Shown here piece by piece: positions 1-5,435 of a stretch of DNA of 5,435 nucleotides. Source of the DNA: an uncultured Woeseiaceae bacterium (lineage in GTDB: Bacteria > Pseudomonadota > Gammaproteobacteria > Woeseiales > Woeseiaceae); assembly GCA_947259435.1 (NCBI GenBank), contig CAMYMP010000089.1, positions 1 through 5,435 of the forward strand, read 5' to 3'. Numbering within the stretch: the first letter of the stretch is position 1; every line of letters starts with the position of its first letter. The position numbers were made by a program, and so were the translations under genes. A model generated the notes under the pieces. The model searched no databases. It was not told the origin of the DNA and saw nothing but the letters and a program-made list of their open reading frames with translations.

Positions 1-191
1 CGGTCAGTGGTGCGATAGTCGCGGCGTTTCAGGAGCACGACAAGGCCCGCAACGAGGCATACTACTCCCGTCACGAAACAGATTTCTGGCCAATACCAGT
101 AGTTGTTGTACATCGACGCGCCCAGTGACAACGCACCGACGAGCAAGTACAGGTATGGCAGGCTTTCGTATATTGGTCTCGAGACCCACAT
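1..191 (-). CDS. Small two-helix inner-membrane protein, partial (C-terminus beyond left edge)
   Basis: This minus-strand reading frame is open from an ATG at 191 to the window edge (63 codons seen, no stop). It starts MWVSRPIYESLPYLYL and has two hydrophobic segments at about residues 11-28 and 36-54. They are separated by a short aromatic loop (YNNYWYWPE) and followed by the basic stretch KRRDYR. By the positive-inside rule both ends should be cytoplasmic and the aromatic loop periplasmic. A purine-rich GGGGAAGAA at 201-209 upstream supports the start at 191. A second in-frame ATG at 224 would add 11 residues (MGLVTGEESDA) but has no good ribosome binding site. The hydrophobic pattern, charge placement and tryptophan/tyrosine-rich loop are unlikely in a chance frame. 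The general look matches small conserved gammaproteobacterial membrane proteins of unknown function. I do not know a gene name and infer no function. The overlapping minus-strand frame at 4-237 has no such pattern and is a shadow. Confidence 0.72.
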   Translation of the reverse strand, partial: MWVSRPIYESLPYLYLLVGALSLGASMYNNYWYWPEICFVTGVVCLVAGLVVLLKRRDYRTTD

Positions 192-330
192 GGCGTCTGA
201 TTCTTCCCCAGTTACGAGACCCATTGTCCATAGCCAATGCTGTCGAGTCCAGTCATGAGAAAGCCCATCCGGCCTTTTGCCAGACGGGAAACTCAATAAC
301 CGGGTCGTAAGAGGCGTATTTCGGGGCAGT
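192..330. other. Spacer between the two small genes
   Basis: This 139-base spacer has no convincing promoter or terminator. Read on the minus strand it contains an imperfect hairpin around 260-278 (AAAG/CTTT plus two G-C pairs, interrupted) and the purine-rich GGGGAAGAA at 201-209 that serves the membrane-protein start. A 14-codon frame starting at the ATG at 256 is too short and unsupported. Confidence 0.4.
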
Positions 331-507
331 CTAATGCTTCGAGCGGCCGATCCCGAACAGGCCAAGCAGGCGCGACAGAATCGAGTCAGACAAACCGTCT
401 ACCGCAAGGTCCGGCTCAGCATCATAGTTATCAGCGCGACATCCCTGCACGAAGTGCTGCGCATTTACGTCCAGATCCTTCTCTGTGATTGTATTTTCGA
501 ATGCCAT
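331..507 (-). CDS. Small acidic hypothetical protein, 58 aa
   Basis: A short minus-strand ORF runs from ATG at 507 to TAG at 331-333 and encodes 58 residues. It begins MAFENTITEKDLDVNAQHF and ends with LLGLFGIGRSKH. A strong Shine-Dalgarno sequence, AAGGGGA, lies seven bases upstream of the ATG, the best such site in the window. The first 41 residues are acidic (ten Asp/Glu in the whole protein against five Lys/Arg). Residues 42-54 form a hydrophobic, possibly amphipathic helix, and the tail is basic. There is one cysteine (Cys23), no signal peptide and no clear membrane span. About 60% of codons end in G or C, compatible with coding but not decisive at this length. It lies 134 bases downstream of tldD and 139 bases upstream of the membrane-protein gene, in the same direction. 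I do not recognise the family. A longer plus-strand frame over the same bases (277-624) lacks a ribosome binding site and looks like a shadow. Confidence 0.6.
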   Translation of the reverse strand: MAFENTITEKDLDVNAQHFVQGCRADNYDAEPDLAVDGLSDSILSRLLGLFGIGRSKH

Positions 508-514
508 GTCGGTG

Positions 515-521
515 TCCCCTT
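515..521 (-). promoter_or_regulatory. Strong Shine-Dalgarno site for the 58-aa ORF
   Basis: Read on the minus strand this is AAGGGGA, followed by seven bases (CACCGAC) and then the ATG at 507. Spacing and complementarity to the anti-Shine-Dalgarno end of 16S rRNA are close to ideal. This is the main reason for accepting the short ORF downstream as a real gene. Confidence 0.6.
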
Positions 522-601
522 GATTGACAAACAGACATTACCGGAACCATATGTTGAATTCCGTGAACGGTCTCGCAATGCAATACGTGAAATAGAAAAT
601 T

Positions 602-634
602 GGCCGATTATGTTAAGGCTATAAGCCTGCGGCC
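602..634 (-). terminator. Weak nested hairpin after tldD, possible terminator
   Basis: Just past the tldD stop the minus strand reads GGCCG, then AGGCT-TAT-AGCCT, then CGGCC followed by AATTTTC. The inner perfect stem (616-620 with 624-628, three-base loop) or the outer pair (602-606 with 630-634) could form a hairpin before a short U-rich run. The stems are only five pairs and the T-run is only four, so this is at best a leaky intrinsic terminator. It is the only hairpin of note in the 134-base spacer at 508-641. I found no convincing sigma70 promoter in that spacer for the downstream small ORF. Confidence 0.3.
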
Positions 635-641
635 GAGATGC

Positions 642-2093
642 TCACGCAGTGCCGCCGACTGTGAGTTCGTCGATCTTGAGGGTTGGTTGGCCGACACCGA
701 CCGGGACCGACTGACCTTCTTTACCGCAGGTACCGACACCTGAGTCGAGTTCGAGATCGTTACCGACCATCGAGATCTTTGTCAGCGCTTCAGGACCATC
801 GCCGATCAGCATCGCCCCTTTGACCGGCGTGGTGACCTTGCCGTTCTCGATCAGATACGCCTCGCTTGCCGAGAAAACGAACTTGCCCGACGTGATGTCG
901 ACCTGGCCACCGCCGAAATTTGGCGCATACAGGCCTTTTTCTACGGATGTCACAATCTCGCCGGGATCGTGTGGACCGGCCAGCATGTAAGTATTGGTCA
1001 TGCGCGGCATCGGCATATGTGCGAAAGACTCGCGTCGACCATTACCCGTCGGCGCAACGCCCATCAGGCGTGCATTCAGCTTGTCCTGCATGTACCCCTT
1101 CAACACGCCGTTCTCAACCAGCACGTTGTACTTGCCGGGTGTGCCTTCATCGTCGACGGCCAGCGATCCGCGCCGATCAGGCAACGTTCCGTCATCGACT
1201 ATCGTGCAAAGTTCCGAAGCGACCTGCTGACCCACCTTGCCCGAAAATGCCGAGGTGCCTTTGCGATTGAAATCGCCCTCCAGGCCGTGTCCGACAGCCT
1301 CGTGCAGCAAGATGCCGGGCCAGCCCGGTCCCAGCACCACGGGCATTGTGCCGGCCGGCGCCGCGATCGCCTCGAATTGCACGGCAGCCTGACGCACGGC
1401 TTCGCGTGCATACTGCATCGGCGTATCGCCCGACAGGAAGTAACTGAGATCCGCGCGAGCGCCGCCGCCTGCATAACCCTGCTCGCGACGACCATCCTGA
1501 AGCAGAATGACGCTGACATTGAGGCGCACGAGCGGCCGCACGTCGGCGGCAAAGGTGCCGTCCGAGCCTGCAACCAGCACCAGATCCTGACTACTGGCGA
1601 GGCTGATAATCACCTGCTCGACCCGCTGATCCAGATCGCGGGTCGCAGCCTCGATTTCTCCGAGCAACGCCGTCTTCTGTGCATCGCTGATACTCGTTGT
1701 CGGGTCGGTCGCCGGATAAAGCCGAGTTGTGTCTGCGCGATTCCATACCTGCAGCGCGTGCGTGTCTCCCTGCCGCGAAATCGCCCGTGCCGCGGTCGCC
1801 GCTTCTTCGAGCGCCGGCAGGATCAGTTCGTCGGAGTACGCGAAACCGGTCTTCTCGCCACTGACCGCTCGAACGCCGACACCCTGGTCGAGACTAAAGC
1901 TGCCCTCGCGAATGATACGATCCTCGACGGTCCAGCTTTCCTGGCGGCTAACCTGAAAATACAGGTCCGCGTAGTCGACGCCCCCCTTCATCATCGAACC
2001 GAGGGTCTTGTTCAGGTGACCTTCGTCGAGTCCTGCAGGATCCAGCATTCGCGACATGACCGCGTTGATAGGATGTTCCCCAGTTTTGCTCAT
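642..2093 (-). CDS. tldD: TldD metalloprotease subunit
   Basis: This encodes the catalytic subunit of the cytoplasmic TldD/TldE (PmbA) heterodimeric zinc protease. In E. coli the complex removes the leader of microcin B17 and degrades the antitoxin CcdA, acting on unfolded peptides threaded into the complex. The 483 residues match the usual family length (E. coli about 481). The N-terminal domain carries the typical DYADLYFQ (40-47), ESW and [10 protein letters not shown] (56-65), and DQGVGVRA and [10 protein letters not shown] (about 69-89). The zinc site is [11 protein letters not shown] with His264, Glu265 and His269 (HExxxH). The expected third ligand is Cys456 in [13 protein letters not shown] near the C-terminus. 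All key residues are present, so the enzyme should be active. The start at 2093 gives a family-length N-terminus; its ribosome site is weak (GGAA at 5-8 bases). It follows the hydrolase gene by 21 bases, consistent with co-transcription. No pmbA lies in the window, so the partner must be encoded elsewhere. Confidence 0.97.
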   Translation of the reverse strand: MSKTGEHPINAVMSRMLDPAGLDEGHLNKTLGSMMKGGVDYADLYFQVSRQESWTVEDRIIREGSFSLDQGVGVRAVSGEKTGFAYSDELILPALEEAATAARAISRQGDTHALQVWNRADTTRLYPATDPTTSISDAQKTALLGEIEAATRDLDQRVEQVIISLASSQDLVLVAGSDGTFAADVRPLVRLNVSVILLQDGRREQGYAGGGARADLSYFLSGDTPMQYAREAVRQAAVQFEAIAAPAGTMPVVLGPGWPGILLHEAVGHGLEGDFNRKGTSAFSGKVGQQVASELCTIVDDGTLPDRRGSLAVDDEGTPGKYNVLVENGVLKGYMQDKLNARLMGVAPTGNGRRESFAHMPMPRMTNTYMLAGPHDPGEIVTSVEKGLYAPNFGGGQVDITSGKFVFSASEAYLIENGKVTTPVKGAMLIGDGPEALTKISMVGNDLELDSGVGTCGKEGQSVPVGVGQPTLKIDELTVGGTA

Positions 2094-2114
2094 TCAGTTT
2101 CCAATTCCCGTCGT

Positions 2115-2921
2115 CTAAATGCGCCTATTCGCGAGTGCCGGAAACTCACTGCGCAGTTTGGCTGGCTTGTCCGGATCTATGTCGGCTGCGACGTGACCAT
2201 TGCCCTGCGCCTGTTCCGCGAGCACGGCGCCCCAGGGATCTATGATCATCGAATGCCCGTAAGTCGATCGATTGTCCGGATGGTCTCCATATTGCCCGGG
2301 CGCGATGACGTACGCCAGATTTTCGATCGCCCGTGCCGAGAGCAGCGTCTTCCAGTGGGCGGCGCCGGTCACTTTTGTGAAGGCAGCCGGAACCGTGAAG
2401 ACCGTTGCCCCGTCGTCGACAAGGCGCCGATACAGCTCCGGGAACCTCAGGTCGTAACAGATTGTGAGGCCGATCGTCCCGATAGGCGTATCGACCGTCA
2501 CAGCGTCGTCACCCGGATACATCGACCACGATTCCTGATAGGACTCTTCACGATCCGGCAGCTTGACATCGAACAGATGGATTTTTCGATACACCGCCTG
2601 CTGCTTGCCGGAAGCGTCATAGACCGGGCAGCCGCCATAGACGCGCTCTGATTCGGGTGAGCGCAGCGGCATACTGCCGGCGACGATCCAAAGGCCGTGG
2701 CGCCGTGCTGCGTCGCCAAGAAAATCCTGTATCGGCCCGTCGCCCGGTTCTTCGGCGTGGTTTGCTTTATCGCGGCTCTTTACCGGCATTAACGCAAAAT
2801 TCTCGGGCAGTACCGCAAGCAGACATCCGTCGTCCGCCGCTTCTCCAAGCAAGCGGTCCGTCAACTGCAGATTGCGATCTACATCCGCATGGCTGTTCAT
2901 TTGAATTGCAGCGACCCGCAT
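2115..2921 (-). CDS. Carbon-nitrogen hydrolase, Nit1/deaminated-glutathione-amidase type
   Basis: This is a nitrilase-superfamily amidase of 268 residues, a normal full length. The catalytic Glu-Lys-Cys triad is visible: Glu40 in VLPENF, Lys113 in YRKIHLFDV and Cys155 in TICYDLRFPELYR. Other family signatures are AAIQMNS at the N-terminus, GAAHWKTLLSARAIEN at 186-201 and YGHSMIIDPWGAV at 221-233. The FPEL after the nucleophile and the YGHSM..DPWG block resemble Nit1/YbeM, which hydrolyse deaminated glutathione, a side product of transaminases, to cysteinylglycine and alpha-ketoglutarate. They look less like Nit2 omega-amidases, which usually have FAEL. Substrate assignment is inference from these motifs; another small amide is possible. 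It is a soluble cytoplasmic enzyme with no signal peptide. The ATG at 2921 is 21 bases after the yhdP stop, with an AAGGG placed rather far upstream, and the gene ends 21 bases before tldD. The gene sits in this same yhdP-tldD position in many gammaproteobacteria. Confidence 0.93.
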   Translation of the reverse strand: MRVAAIQMNSHADVDRNLQLTDRLLGEAADDGCLLAVLPENFALMPVKSRDKANHAEEPGDGPIQDFLGDAARRHGLWIVAGSMPLRSPESERVYGGCPVYDASGKQQAVYRKIHLFDVKLPDREESYQESWSMYPGDDAVTVDTPIGTIGLTICYDLRFPELYRRLVDDGATVFTVPAAFTKVTGAAHWKTLLSARAIENLAYVIAPGQYGDHPDNRSTYGHSMIIDPWGAVLAEQAQGNGHVAADIDPDKPAKLRSEFPALANRRI

Positions 2922-2942
2922 GGCTGTAATCTGTGCCCTTCT

Positions 2943-5435
2943 CTACTGTGCTTCTTCGATGCAACCCGCCAGCGCGCCGTTGAGTGCAAAGACCTCGGCC
3001 GTCGACGTCTCGATTTGCGGCTCATCCCAGCTTCCACCGATACCATAATAGACCTGGCTGACCTCCTGCAGGGGTTTCTTGAAGATCTGGGAGAAGATCA
3101 GCAATGCGGCCGCGACCTGCGGACCGGCGACCAGCGCACCGGCGACCGGCAGCGCGTTACCAAAGTTCGCGCTGACCACGGCCGTCTGGTCGTAATCGCG
3201 GCTGACGAGACCAGCGCGCCCGATGATGCCGATATCCGCGGCCGGGCTTTCAAGCACCAGGTCGCATGTATAAGTATCGCCGTCGACAATCACGAAGGTG
3301 CCCTTGATCCTGTCGAAACCGAAACCCTTGCCGAATACGTCACGAAAGTCGAGTGACAATCGGCGTGGCAGAGCCGCGATACTCATCAAACCAAATACCC
3401 GTCCTGCTCCGGGGTTGACCTCCGCAAGCTGGCCGGATCCGATTCGGACCTTCACCTCGCCGTCCAGCGATTCGAGCATGTCGTCGCGCGGGCCGCCCGA
3501 CCAGCTGAGGTCCAGCAGCATCCCCAAATCGTCGCTGACGATGCCAGGGTTGTAGTCAAGGCGCTGCATCGTACGTTCGACATTGGTGCTTGTCAGCGAG
3601 GCGGTAACAGAGCTGCGATGTCCTGCCGGGTCGGATTCATCGAGGACCCATTTCCCGGTACCGACAATCTCGAAGGTCTCGTCTCTTGCGATGATTTCCT
3701 GCGACTCGAGCCCGTCCGCCGTGCGTAAAAACGTTGCGTCCACGGCCCCGAAGAAACGGCTGCCGAAAGCGGTTTCCTGAGACTTGATAGATATCGGTGG
3801 CAGCGACCTCGGATCGACATTGCTGCGCTGTTCTCTGAAATCAAGGTCGTCACCGGGCAGTACGAGCCGCTCTGCCTCGATGACGATCTCCCGTCCCGAG
3901 TTGAAATCATAGGGCACGAACGCGGAACCGACGATATCGTCGCCCTGCAGCTGCACGAGCCAATCCTGTGCGCTGCGGTCCACGCGAACGCGATGATCGA
4001 CAAGATGCTGGCCGAGCATGTGAAGATTGCCGATCGTCATGTCGATCGAGCGAATACGCTCCGCTATGCCGGTCTTCGTCTCGGACTGGCGAGCGAGATC
4101 AAACCACTCCTGCACGTGCACATACCCCGCATTGCCGCGCAAATGCAACCCTCGAGTATCCGGAACGCCCTCGCCGTCGGGCTCGATACCGAATGAAAGT
4201 ACACCGCGATCGAGATCCCAGCGATCTGCAGCTTTGCCAAATGTTACCTCCCATGAAAGGAGTTCCCCGGCTGTGCCGGTGCTCTCGATGAGCTCTCCGC
4301 CTTTGGGCATGAAGACCGTGGCGTTGAAGTCGATCGTGTCGTATAGCGGCTTGCCAAGTGGCTGTGGCAAATCAATCGAATATCCAGCCAGATCGCCCGC
4401 GATTTCGATCGCAAACGGCGCCGGTTCATCGACCTTGCCACGCGGAAATAACAGCCTCGCTGAAAAACCGGACTCGCCGGTTACGCGATTAGCCAGCGGC
4501 AGGCCGAGTTCCCCGCTCAGCGCGTCGGCCGTCGCAGCTCCCACAGCGTTCGCGATGACGCGATACTTGGGCATCATCTCCGGCGCCTGCGAGAGTTCGA
4601 TTGAAATGGGCTTGCCCAGAAACATTCCGCGCAGCGATTCACTGCCGATATCCTCGCGCTCAATCGTGATTATGCCGTTCATATCCTGCAGCGGTGCATT
4701 GAAGCCTTCGAATTGCAGACTCGCATCGCTCGTTTGCAACTTTGCCGTGAACGTAAAGCTCTCCCAGTCCCTAACCGGGACATTGAGGTCGAGATTGACC
4801 GAGGCATCACCGGAAACGCTGACCCGATCCAACTGACCGCCGAACATCTCACCGATCGGACTTTGAATCGATAACTGCCGCAACGATTCGAGAGTCCCGG
4901 TCGCGAGCGCACTCAGCGTAAAGTATGGGTTCCGGAAGTCCGCGATTTCGATCTGCGCATTCCTGATTTCATTACCCGCATTGATGATGCTGCTGCGGCG
5001 GGAATAAAGACTCATGTTCTCAACTGCGATATCGGCGTCGATGACTTGTGCTGCGGGCCACTTGGGTTGATAAATGACCACAGCATCACGGACAGTGCCT
5101 TCGACGAGTAACTTGCCCTCTCCCTCATCGAAGGGCCATTTGTCCAAAGGCCCGTAAAGGGTCGCTTTGCCATTATCGACCCGACCGGATACAAGCCCCT
5201 CCCGAAACCACTGACTCATCCTGGGCCGCTTGGGCATGAACGGAACAAATCGTCTGGCCTGAGCCAGATCACTCACGCTAAACGTGCTCTCGAGATCGAT
5301 AAACGGCTTGCCACCGCCATCTACAAGCGACAATTCGATGCTCGTTTCATTGTCGAAGAAATCATTGCGCAGGATGATGCTGTCGGAAAGTACCGTTGTG
5401 CGATTGTTGCTGCGTCGCCAGATTACGGTTCCCAA
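2943..5435 (-). CDS. yhdP: YhdP family AsmA-like protein, partial (N-terminus beyond right edge)
   Basis: This is the C-terminal 830 or so residues of a YhdP/DUF3971 protein. Family members are about 1,250-1,300 residues, so roughly a third, including the N-terminal membrane anchor, lies outside the window. The frame is open to base 5435, and the TTG there is internal, not a start. In E. coli, YhdP with TamB and YdbH bridges the periplasm and carries phospholipids from inner to outer membrane. The visible part is the expected repetitive beta-rich body with alternating hydrophobic residues. It ends in the highly typical C-terminal module: DLSWSGGP, EVNPGAGRVFGLMSI, ALPRRLSLDFRDVFGKGFGFD (window residues about 642-709), then SPAADIGIIGRAGL and SRDYDQTAVV. 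A hydrophobic stretch follows at about 761-784, then YYGIGGSWDEPQIE. The last 20 residues form a non-conserved tail with one cysteine (Cys825). It is the first of three closely spaced genes; its promoter is off the window. Confidence 0.95.
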   Translation of the reverse strand: MGTVIWRRSNNRTTVLSDSIILRNDFFDNETSIELSLVDGGGKPFIDLESTFSVSDLAQARRFVPFMPKRPRMSQWFREGLVSGRVDNGKATLYGPLDKWPFDEGEGKLLVEGTVRDAVVIYQPKWPAAQVIDADIAVENMSLYSRRSSIINAGNEIRNAQIEIADFRNPYFTLSALATGTLESLRQLSIQSPIGEMFGGQLDRVSVSGDASVNLDLNVPVRDWESFTFTAKLQTSDASLQFEGFNAPLQDMNGIITIEREDIGSESLRGMFLGKPISIELSQAPEMMPKYRVIANAVGAATADALSGELGLPLANRVTGESGFSARLLFPRGKVDEPAPFAIEIAGDLAGYSIDLPQPLGKPLYDTIDFNATVFMPKGGELIESTGTAGELLSWEVTFGKAADRWDLDRGVLSFGIEPDGEGVPDTRGLHLRGNAGYVHVQEWFDLARQSETKTGIAERIRSIDMTIGNLHMLGQHLVDHRVRVDRSAQDWLVQLQGDDIVGSAFVPYDFNSGREIVIEAERLVLPGDDLDFREQRSNVDPRSLPPISIKSQETAFGSRFFGAVDATFLRTADGLESQEIIARDETFEIVGTGKWVLDESDPAGHRSSVTASLTSTNVERTMQRLDYNPGIVSDDLGMLLDLSWSGGPRDDMLESLDGEVKVRIGSGQLAEVNPGAGRVFGLMSIAALPRRLSLDFRDVFGKGFGFDRIKGTFVIVDGDTYTCDLVLESPAADIGIIGRAGLVSRDYDQTAVVSANFGNALPVAGALVAGPQVAAALLIFSQIFKKPLQEVSQVYYGIGGSWDEPQIETSTAEVFALNGALAGCIEEAQ

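Noticed and set aside
4..237. A 77-codon minus-strand frame overlapping the membrane-protein gene
   Set aside because: Its translation is Arg-rich and featureless, whereas the neighbouring frame starting at 191 gives two clean transmembrane helices.
260..278. Imperfect hairpin between the two small genes, as a possible terminator
   Set aside because: The stem is interrupted by a bulge or mismatch, and only a short T-run follows on the minus strand.
524..556. TTGACA on the plus strand followed about 18 bases later by CATATG, like a sigma70 promoter
   Set aside because: The -10 match is poor, the element points away from the real genes, and there is no convincing plus-strand gene for it to drive.
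541..562. Partly palindromic AT-rich stretch around CATATG flanked by GGAA/TTCC, as a possible operator
   Set aside because: Only the outer four bases and the central hexamer are symmetric; the arms between do not match, so it cannot be told from chance.
277..624. A 115-codon plus-strand frame in the region left of tldD
   Set aside because: It has no Shine-Dalgarno site and no family pattern. It overlaps the opposite-strand 58-aa ORF, which has a strong ribosome binding site, and it opposes the direction of every other gene here.
969..2651. A 560-codon open frame on the plus strand, antisense to tldD and the amidase gene
   Set aside because: It spans two well-supported minus-strand genes and the gap between them. 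Its translation is rich in Arg, His and Cys without domain pattern. It lacks a recognisable ribosome binding site, and such antisense frames are common in GC-rich coding DNA.
4027..4836. A 269-codon open frame on the plus strand inside yhdP
   Set aside because: It is antisense to a clearly coding frame. Its translation is dominated by Ser, Pro and Arg, the usual signature of a shadow frame, and no motif is visible.

Overview
The window reads as chromosomal DNA of a gammaproteobacterium. The evidence is the co-directional trio yhdP - carbon-nitrogen hydrolase - tldD, an order I recall from gammaproteobacteria such as Pseudomonas, where it sits downstream of the mreBCD/maf/rng cell-shape and RNase G cluster. 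Base composition is moderately GC-rich throughout, with no obvious composition break. I cannot name genus or species.

Everything convincing is on the minus strand, so transcription runs from right to left. From right to left: (1) the C-terminal 830 or so residues of a YhdP/AsmA-like phospholipid-transport protein, cut by the right window edge (2943-5435); (2) a complete nitrilase-superfamily amidase of the Nit1/deaminated-glutathione-amidase type (2115-2921); (3) a complete TldD metalloprotease subunit (642-2093). Exactly 21 bases separate each of these three genes from the next, so they look like one operon. (4) Next comes a 134-base spacer with only a weak hairpin. (5) Then a small unrecognised 58-residue ORF with a very good ribosome binding site (331-507). 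(6) After a 139-base spacer there is the first 63 codons of a small two-helix membrane protein that runs off the left edge (1-191).

The three large genes act in separate processes: lipid traffic from inner to outer membrane, repair or clearance of a glutathione side product (or a related amide), and processing of unfolded peptides with TldE/PmbA. Their linkage is conserved, but a joint function is not evident. The usual neighbours after tldD in many gammaproteobacteria (yjgA, pmbA) do not lie within the 641 bases available here; two small proteins occupy that place instead.

I see no tRNA, rRNA, CRISPR array, insertion sequence, attachment site or obvious horizontally acquired island. I found no convincing new multi-gene system. 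The most useful non-routine items are the two small genes at the left end.
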